A stretch of 47,085 nucleotides of DNA, from assembly GCA_903939755.1 (NCBI GenBank), contig CAJAII010000028.1, forward strand, positions 1 to 47,085. Reading direction: 5' to 3'. Made by a program: the position numbers and the translations under genes. Source of the stretch: an uncultured Flavobacteriales bacterium. GTDB lineage: Bacteria > Bacteroidota > Bacteroidia > Flavobacteriales_D > Crocinitomicaceae. Position 1 is the first letter of the stretch. Each line of letters starts with the position of its first letter. Under the pieces are notes generated by a model. The model did not search any database, was not told the origin of the DNA, and saw only the letters and a program-made list of their open reading frames with translations. Shown one piece after another: positions 35,692 through 45,100 of the stretch.

Positions 35692-36105
35692 TTAACAATA
35701 AGCTTCGTAAGCGGCGCTAAGATTAGCGGCTATCATTTGTGCCGTGCCACCTTCAATATGATGACGCTCTAAAAAATGAACCAATACGCCATCCTTAAAT
35801 AATGCAATTGAAGGCGATGATGGAGGATATGGTAAAAAATATTTCCTTGCCTGACTTACCGCTTCGCCATCAACCCCTGCAAAAACAGTGAACAATGCAT
35901 TTGGCTTTTTGTCCCCTGTAAGCGATAATTTCACCCCTGGACGCATATTTCCTGCTGCGCAGCCACAAACAGAGTTAACAACCACAAGCATAACGCCTTT
36001 TGTGTTTTGTATAGAATTATCAACTTCTTCACTAGTTGTTAATTGAGAAAACCCGGCATTCGTTAGGTCGGCTTTCATTGGATTTACTAATTCTGCTGGA
36101 TACAT
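35692..36105 (-). CDS. BrxA/BrxB-family bacilliredoxin (YphP/YqiW type)
   Basis: A 137-residue thioredoxin-fold protein with the diagnostic CGC motif, Cys47-Gly-Cys49, in VNSVCGCAAGNMRPG, and the family ending PPSSPSIALFKDGVLVHFLERHHIEGG. In Firmicutes these proteins remove bacillithiol from mixed disulfides. Bacillithiol occurs in some Bacteroidota, so the same role is plausible, but the biosynthesis genes bshA-C are not in this window. It is followed after 3 bp by the ArsC/Spx-like gene, and it lies just downstream of the giant adhesin gene (69-bp gap). Confidence 0.9.
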   Translation of the reverse strand: MYPAELVNPMKADLTNAGFSQLTTSEEVDNSIQNTKGVMLVVVNSVCGCAAGNMRPGVKLSLTGDKKPNALFTVFAGVDGEAVSQARKYFLPYPPSSPSIALFKDGVLVHFLERHHIEGGTAQMIAANLSAAYEAYC

Positions 36106-36174
36106 TTTATGTTTTTTTATATGGTAAAATTAAGTTTAATTATTAGAACAAAGTAGAGGTAATAAATTTTGTTT

Positions 36175-39100
36175 TTAACGCAACACATTTACATGTCCAT
36201 TGATGGTTTTCTCTAAGAAGTTATCATCTTTATACGTTATTTGCCAATTATAAGTCCCAATTTGTACATCATACCCATTGTATTCAGCATCCCAAGGCAA
36301 TGTTGGGTCGTTTGTTTCAAAAATAATTTGACCCCATCTATTGTATATAGATAAGTAATATTCCGTTACCATTTCTAAATTTGAGAAAACAGGAATAAAG
36401 GCTTCGTTTATTCCATCATCGTTGATAGTAATAGAATTGGGAACATTCACCACAAGTGTTTCATTAATAATAAAATAGGCTTGTGTTTGATCTGTACAAC
36501 CATTGGTGTCTATTGCAATAAGAGTTACAATGTATCCACCATTTGTTTGTGCAGGGTAAATATGGCCTGGGTTTTCTTCTTCAGAATCCAAGGAGAAGTC
36601 CCCAAAGTCCCAACTATAAAATTGGGCATTCGTTGAATTATTAATAAAATTAATAAGGCCCGAATAATAGTCTATTTCGGCTGTTGTGGCTTGGAAAGAG
36701 GCTGTTGGGATAGGGAAAATGTGTATTAAATCCAACATGCTTAATGTATCTGAACATCCATTCGCATCATTTGCAATAAGGGTGACCGAATAATTCCCCG
36801 GCGTTGAAAAAGTAACAGAAGGATCCTCCTCAGTACTTGTTGTGGCGTTTGTAAAGACCCATTCGAAAGACAGGCCTGTTCCAACTGTTGTATTTGTAAA
36901 ATTGATTGTTAACGGAGCGCAGCCAATTGTGTCACTAAGATCAAAAGAGGCGATTAGATTGTTTATTGAATTAATGAATAATGTTGTGTCTATGGTACAT
37001 CCGTTAGCATCCGTTACGGAAATAATATAAGTGCCGCCACCTAGTGAGTCAATACTATAATTCCCGCCACTCGTTGCTATATTTCCAGATGGAAATACAA
37101 TTTGACCGAGCGGAATCGCTTGCCACTCTACATTGTAAGAACTCAATCCACCAAAAGCAGAAACGGATATTTCTCCTTCGTCATTATTACAGCCACTATT
37201 TGATAGAACGCTTGCAGAAATACCCATGCTTGTCGCTGGTTCAGTCAGTATAATAATGCTAGGATAATTAATACTGCAATTATTAGCGTCGTAAATTTGA
37301 ATTATATATTGTCCCGGACACAGCCCGTCAAAAGAGTATAAAGAGTCTGGGTAAAGATTCGCTTCTTGAGAGGAAATCGGTTTTGTAGCAATTACTGCAA
37401 ATGTTCCTCCGGTGGAATACAATAAGTTAACTGAATAACCCGCCGTTCCTCCATTTGGATCAAATAAAATTTGTCCGGAGCAGGCGCCTTTACAAGATAT
37501 GTTATTAAATGTGACGCCCTCCAATGTTAGTGAATCTGGATTTGTTACCGTTATATTAAACTGTCTTTCACAATTTAAAGAATCAATTATGGAAAGTGTA
37601 TAAATCCCCGCTGGCAAGCCGGATAAATTGATAGGGTTGTTATTGTAAATAAAAGGCCCCGCCTGACCAGGTAGTATGATACCTCCTTGTGATGCTGACC
37701 ACGAATAGGAGTAGCCATTAATTAAGCTGGGTGTCCCTCCTATAATGGCGCCAACTATTATTGAGCCATTACTATCACCATGGCAGAGCGGCTTTGAAAC
37801 GCTAACATTAATTGTGTCTATTTGCGAAGATTGAATAATTGTCTCTTGCATCGAAACAGTACATCCGTTGGAATCTATGGCTGTAATGGTATAAGTTCCC
37901 TCTGGTAAATTATTAATAAGATAAAGTCCTGGGGCAGTTAACAATTCTGCTCCATTAGGGTTTCCTTGCGTTGGTCCGGCCCATGAAATGTCATAACTAG
38001 CCGTTCCACCTTGAAGTGCAACAGAAATGATTCCTGTAGAATCGCCAAAACAATTTATTGTGTCGGCTGAAAGTGTCATAACTAAAGCTAGAGGCTCAGT
38101 AATTATAAAGGTGGTGTCTTTAACACACCCGTTTGCATCCGTGACAGATAAATTATAACTGCCGGGTGTAATAATATTAAGATTGGGGGAGGCCCCTTGT
38201 CCTATTGGAATTACCCCACCATTAGAAGCTGTCCAAACATAGGTATAGCCATTTATCGAAGGAGTTCCTCCAGCAACACTTGTGTAAATATTAGCATCGT
38301 TGTCTCCATAACAATTAATTATGTCAACATACGTGCTTGGATAATTAAATACGATGGGCAAAGGTTGAATAATCTGTATGGAATTCACACTTGCTGTACA
38401 TCCAAAGTTATCTGTTACTTGAAGCGAATAAGAACCTACCGGGAGATTACTAATCGATTCTGTTGCAGCATAAATATTACTTGGGTTCGACCATAAAAAA
38501 CTATACCCTGGGGTTCCCCCACTAACCGTCATTGAAATTTGACCTGTTGCATCTCCATAACATAAATTATCGGTCGTTGTATAGGCAAAAGAGATTGGAT
38601 TTAATGGTTGAACTATGGTATAATTATAAACTGCACTACATAACAAGTCATCTGTTACAATAAATGTATAAGTTCCCGCCCCCAAACTTGTTTGATTTAA
38701 ATTGGTATTTGGCATGTTCGGACTTGGTCCATTCCATTGATAGGTATATGGAGAAACACCACCTGAAACAGCTGGGCTTATCGTTCCACTAAAATCACCA
38801 AAACAAAAAACATTAGTTGTAATTGCCGAAACTGTTATGGCAGAAGAAGGTTCTAAAATGGTAGCTGTTTCAGTATGAACACAATTATTAGCATCAGTAA
38901 TTACTAACGTATATTGACCTGCCGGTAAATTACTAATATTTTGTGCCGTTTGTAAAGGTATGATTGGGCCGGTACTTGTTCCTATATGCCATTCATATGT
39001 ATAAGGAACGGTTCCACCAGTTACAGCGACACTAATAGCTCCATTCGAATCTCCGTGGCAGTTGTTATTTGACGTGATATAAGTAGATGTTATAACTGGA

Positions 39101-42100
39101 GGTTGGGTTATATTAAAATTATATACCGGTGTAGTACATCCATTAGCATCGGTTACCACAACGGAGTAGTTACCAATATTCAATCCTGTAATATTCGGAC
39201 CGGCAGCCGGAATAATCGGGCCTGGTCCGCTCCATGAATAGGAATAACCCGGTCCAGGTGTACCGCCGGTAATTGTTAAAGAGATGGTCCCATCACTATC
39301 ACCATAACACAAAATATTCGTTGAAACCCCCGTTGCAACAAGCGGAAAAGGTTGGGTTACCGTACTTGAAACAGTAAGACTACATAAATTAGAATCTGTC
39401 ACTATAAACTGATAAACACCCGCCGCTAATCCTGATAAGGTGGCAGGCGTATTGGTAATGTTTGGTATCGTTGCTGAAAAAGGTACAGTTACTCCCGAAA
39501 TTAAATAAGGGGGCGTTCCGCCTATAGCTGTAATGGTGACTGTACCGTTTGTATCGTTAAAACAAGAGACTTGTGTAGATGTTGCCGCGGCACCGATGGC
39601 GGTTCCTGGTTCTGTTATAATCACCGTGTTGGTAGTAGTACAACCATTGGCATCTGTAATTGTTGCTGTATAAGTCCCTGCTATTAAGCCATTTGGAGCC
39701 GTCCCGATAGTAGGAGTTGTTGAAGGGCCCGGAATATTCCCAGTAGTTGTCGTCCATGAATAGGTATATCCTGGTGTACCACCGAATGCGGTAACACTTG
39801 CAACCCCTAAGGCAGCACCATAACATGGATTATTGTATTGGCTCGCAGTGGAACTTGGTAAAGATACTGGTTCAGTAATTGGAACAGAAATTGTTTCCGG
39901 ACACCCATTCGCATCCGTAATAGAAATTATATAATTCCCTGCACACAGACCTGCTTGTGTATACGGTGCGCTAATAGTGGAGGTTACAGGTAAAATACAT
40001 GGCCCATTCGCAAGAGGGGAAAGCCAATCAACGGTATAAGGTGATACACCTCCACTCGGCGTAATTAAAATAGCACCTGTTGTGTCGCCGGTACAAAGAA
40101 CATTGGTTGGAGTGGATGTCACTGCAAGGGCCGTTGGGCTACCAACAACTACTGAAATTGTGTCCTGACAACCATTAGCATCTGTTACTGTAAGGGTATA
40201 AGGTGCTCCATTGCTATTGGCAGGAACATTATTCATTGTACTCCCTGATGGCGCAACAGGTGGAAGAATCGTAGGAAAAGGAATGGTTACTGGACCTGTC
40301 CAAATTAGGTTATTTGGCTGTCCAAGTCCAATGGTATAAGGAGCCGTACCACCATTGGCACCAATTGTTATCGTTCCGGTTGAAATTGCATTAGGAATTG
40401 GAAAACACAATTCGTCCGTGTGGCTTATACCTGCTAATAGAGCTGATATGGGTTGATTGATATTGATTGTTGTTAAACTTGTACAATTATTTGCGTCCGT
40501 TACCACTACTTGATAGGTTCCTGCTGTTAATCCATTAGGAGCTAAAGAACTACCGATGTTAGCAGTTGTTGATGAACCGGGAATATTACCATTGGTTGTG
40601 GTCCATAAATAGGAATATGTTGGAGTACCGCCACTTACTGCAATCCCGGCTTCTCCTGTCGGAATACCGTAACATAAAACATCCGTATTTGATGGCGTTA
40701 GAACAAGTGCGGTTGGCTCAAGAATGGTAGCACTTATCGTGGTGTCACATCCATTTAAATCTGTAATTTCAAAAACATACGTTCCTGGACAAAGATTTGG
40801 ATAAGAAGTAACACCTGTTACCACTTGAGAAACCGGTAAAATACATGGGCCAGAGTTTGGTCCAGACAACCAAGAAATAGTGTAATTAGGCGTTGCCCCA
40901 CTTGGGGTAATGGTAATGTTCCCGTCGTTGGACCCATTACAGGTAACATTTAATATACTTACCGCGGCTTGCAAATAGGTGGGCTCCGTTATCGTTGTTG
41001 TAACACTTGTTGTACAGCCATAAGAATCAAAAATGTCGTAAGTGTAAGTGCCTGCCACCATGTTGTTGGATACCGAATTTCCACCAGAAACCAAAACGGG
41101 TTGTGTTCCATTCCATGGTGGTGAAGTACCATAAATAGTATATGGTGCTGTTCCTCCACTTGGAATTATGGTAATGGTTCCGTCATTATTATTTGTACAC
41201 GTTTCATTCGTTTGACTAATTGTTGCTGTCAATGGATTTGCTGGACCAATAATGTTAAAGACCGCGTTGCTTGTACAAGTATTGGCATCAGTAACAACGG
41301 CACTATAAACACCAGGAGCTAAACCAAGTATGGACAATCCATTTCCAATATTTGTTCCTGAGGCATTTAACCAAGAAATAGCATATAATGGCGTTCCTCC
41401 ACTCACTATGGCTTGAGCGGATCCTGTTAATGGTAAACAATAAACGGTATCATTATTCACATTGATTAACAGCGGTGCTGGCTCCGAAATAATAGCCGAA
41501 GTGTTAATGTTACATCCATTTAAATCTGTAACCACAACACTATAATTTCCTGGGCATAAGCCTGTTGCATTCGATTGATTAATAGGTATACTACAAGGTG
41601 CACCTGCGGTACTTGTCCACACATAAGAATAAGCTGGGACACCGCCATTAACGGTTATATTAATGAACCCATCACTTGCCCCATTACATGTTACATTGTT
41701 GCTTGTTACCGCATAAGTAAGGGCGGTAGGTTGAGTAATAATTACGCTCAGTGTCTCCGGACAATTATTTAAATCTTCAACAATTATGCTATAGGTACCC
41801 GCTAATAAAGCACCAATAGTATATGTTCCTCCTGAATTATTTATTTCTAGCCCTGCAACCGGGAATGGTGGTCCAGGAGTCCAAGATACATTATATCCAG
41901 GAGTGCCTCCTACAACATTTACAGCTATTGAACCCGTCGAATCATCAAAACAAGCCACATTAAGATGTGAAATACTAACCACCATCGCTTGTGCGGGCGC
42001 AGTAATACTAAATTGCACAATGATCACACATCCATTGGCGTCTGTGATGGTATCATAATAATCTCCTATACACAAGCCAGTTATTGATGGAGTTGTTTGT

Positions 42101-45100
42101 CCGTTGCTCCACGAGTGTTGATACGGCGCCGTACCACCTGATGGGACGGTTGTAGCAATGCCCGTGCAATATCCGAAACATGGATTATTGGTTTGGGTGG
42201 CTGTGGCTGTAAGCGGAGCATTCGGTGCAACAATTGATTGGGTAAATACATGGGTGCAATTATTAAGATCCGTAATTGTTATGGTATAGGCGCCTTGACA
42301 AAGGCCGTTTGCTGCAATAACACCGGAATTACTTACCGTACTTGCAGGAACAGCGCATATTGCCGGTAATGCAGGTGCTGACCATGAAATTGTATATGGC
42401 GCTGTACCACCTATGACATTGAACGCAATGCTGCCATTCATGTCGCCGAAGCATTGTACATCCGTTACGGCAATATTTGTAGCGTTTAATGGGTTTTGAG
42501 GTTGCGTAATGGTTATGGTTTCTGAATCCATACAGCCATTGTTGTCTGTAATCTGAACGACATATGTTCCTGCTGATACGTTCGAATATTGATAAGAGCC
42601 TCCCGCTAAGTTAATTATATCTAATGCCGGCGTAAGTGTGGCTGAAGTTAGGGTGTAGCTTGGACTACCCCCGTTTGCTGTAATTGAAATTGTTCCGTTA
42701 TATTGGACTCCTCCTCCTAAACACAATACATTGGTAGATGTAAAGGCAGTGACAAGCGGCGAAACAGGTCCTGAAATGGTATAGGTGTTTGGTACAAAAC
42801 ATCCATTAGCATCAGTTACCGTTACATTGTATATTCCTGGAGCTAAATTATTCTGACAGTTTGCATTTCCTGGTAGGGACCATGCATAAGAATACGGCCC
42901 TGTACCGCCCGTAGGCGTTAAACAAATACTACCAGAATTCACTCCTGCACAAACTACATTCGTAACTGCTGGGTTAACCGAAATTGGATTTGCCGGTTGG
43001 TTGATTGTGGCGCTCAGTTGTTGGGTACAAAGCCCATTATTATAGGTTAAGTCTATTGTATAATTCCCGCCTGGTAAATTATTTAATAGGAACGGGGACG
43101 TATTTATATTTCCGGAATAAGGACCACCTGGACCATTAATTACGTAAGTCACCGGATAAGAACCTGGAGGGGTGGTAATCGTTAGAACCCCAGTATTCCC
43201 TGGATTACATAAAATCGTGTTAACACTTACGGTTGCTCCAAAAACTGGGGGCTCTGTGATAGTAAATACATCCTGTATGGAACACCCGTTCGCGTCAATA
43301 ACAGTAAGGGTGTAGTTTCCTGCTGTTAATATAGGAGGTATTGAGTAAGACCCACCAGACAAAGGAATTTCAATTCCTGGGAGACTAACTAAAGGACCTG
43401 GAGGTGAAGTTCGTTGATAGGTAACTTGATATCCGGCCGTTCCACCAGAGGCGGTAACTTGGATAGAACCATAGTTGTTGTTAACCGTAGGGTTACAAGA
43501 GATATTAACCGGGGGAGATAAACTCATGGAAAGGGCTAGAGCCGGCTCTGTTATAGCCAAGGTTTGAACATTAGGACATCCATTGGCATCCGTGACGGTT
43601 AAGGTGTAAGAACCCGCCGGAACGTTGGAGATATTCGAGGTTGTTGATGAGCCTGGGATATTACCGTTGGTGGTGCTCCATTGATAAGTATAAGGCCCAA
43701 CAGCTCCTGAAACAGAGGTAGATATTGCACCAGCTCCTTGTCCGAAACAAAGAATTGGAGTAATCGTTGGCGTCACAACGATTGGCTGCGGTTGGGTTAA
43801 GGTGGTACTGATGGATTGCGTACAGCCATTTGCATCCGATAAATTGACCGTATAGGTTCCTGCAGGAATGGCGGATATAGGGGTTACCGTAACTGCTGTG
43901 CTGGCTATGGTTCCACTAAAACTTGGTGGACCTACAATGTTATAATTGATGGGTGCTGTACCACCAGACGTCGTGAATGAAAGTGAACCAGTTGATGCTC
44001 CGTTACACAGCACATTCGTAGTAGAAGTAATTCCTAAAGTAAGGGGTAATGGTTGAGTAATACTCTGGTTCACAGTCACCGAACATCCATTATTATCTAT
44101 AATAGTTAAGGTATAATTTCCTCCTGTCAAATTCTGGAATTGTGCCGTGTTGCCATTTGCTGGATTCACAATCTGAGGGACACCTATTCCACTAACCGTA
44201 TAATTAGGAGTTCCTCCCGAAATCGCTATGGTGATTTGTCCATCAGTTAAATTACCACAAGAGACATTGGTAAAACTTGAGATCGATGCTGAAAGCGTTA
44301 ATTGCGGTTCTGTTACCACGTATGTTTCTGTTAATGTACAGTTGTTTGCATCGCTTACTGTTAATTGGTAGGTTCCTGCGGGTAAATTTATTTGGCTGGC
44401 AGCTGAAGCGGCGGCAGTTAATACTCCACCGTTACTAGCTACCCAGGAATAAGTATACCCCCCTGCTCCGCCCGAAACCGTAGGGATAATTTGCCCAGTG
44501 GATAAGCCATGACAATCTACAGGAATAATTTGCTCAACAATTTGAATTGGATTTGGAACGGTAATGTTTGTACTAACGGTATCGGAACATCCATTTAAAT
44601 CGGTAACAACAACGGTATATGCCCCTTGAGCTAACGATGGTGGGTTAAGAATTCCGCCTATTTGGAGCGGAGTCCCGCCAATTATTATTCCATTGGAAGG
44701 GCTCGGACCACTAATTACATACGTCAGGTTAGGTACACCACCATTAGCGGTAAGCAATAATTGTCCCGTGGTTTGACCTGCACACAAAATGTTTGTAGGA
44801 ACGACAGAGAGTGTTAGGGCGGGTGGGGTATTTATCGTAATGTTTTGAGTGTAGCCGCACCCGTTGGCATCTGTTACCGATAGCACATAGGTGCCCGGGC
44901 TTAAATTAGGAAAGGTCGCTGTATTATCAATGTTCGGGTTTATCGATTGGCTTTGCCCTCCGAGGGTTGCAATATAATTTGGTGTTCCGCCATTAACAGC
45001 AATTTGAACTTGCCCATTGTTAGCGCCATAACAAGAAAGATCATTTACATCAATCACTGTAACAACCATGGCAGATTGTGGCTGAATAACAGTATAAGAA

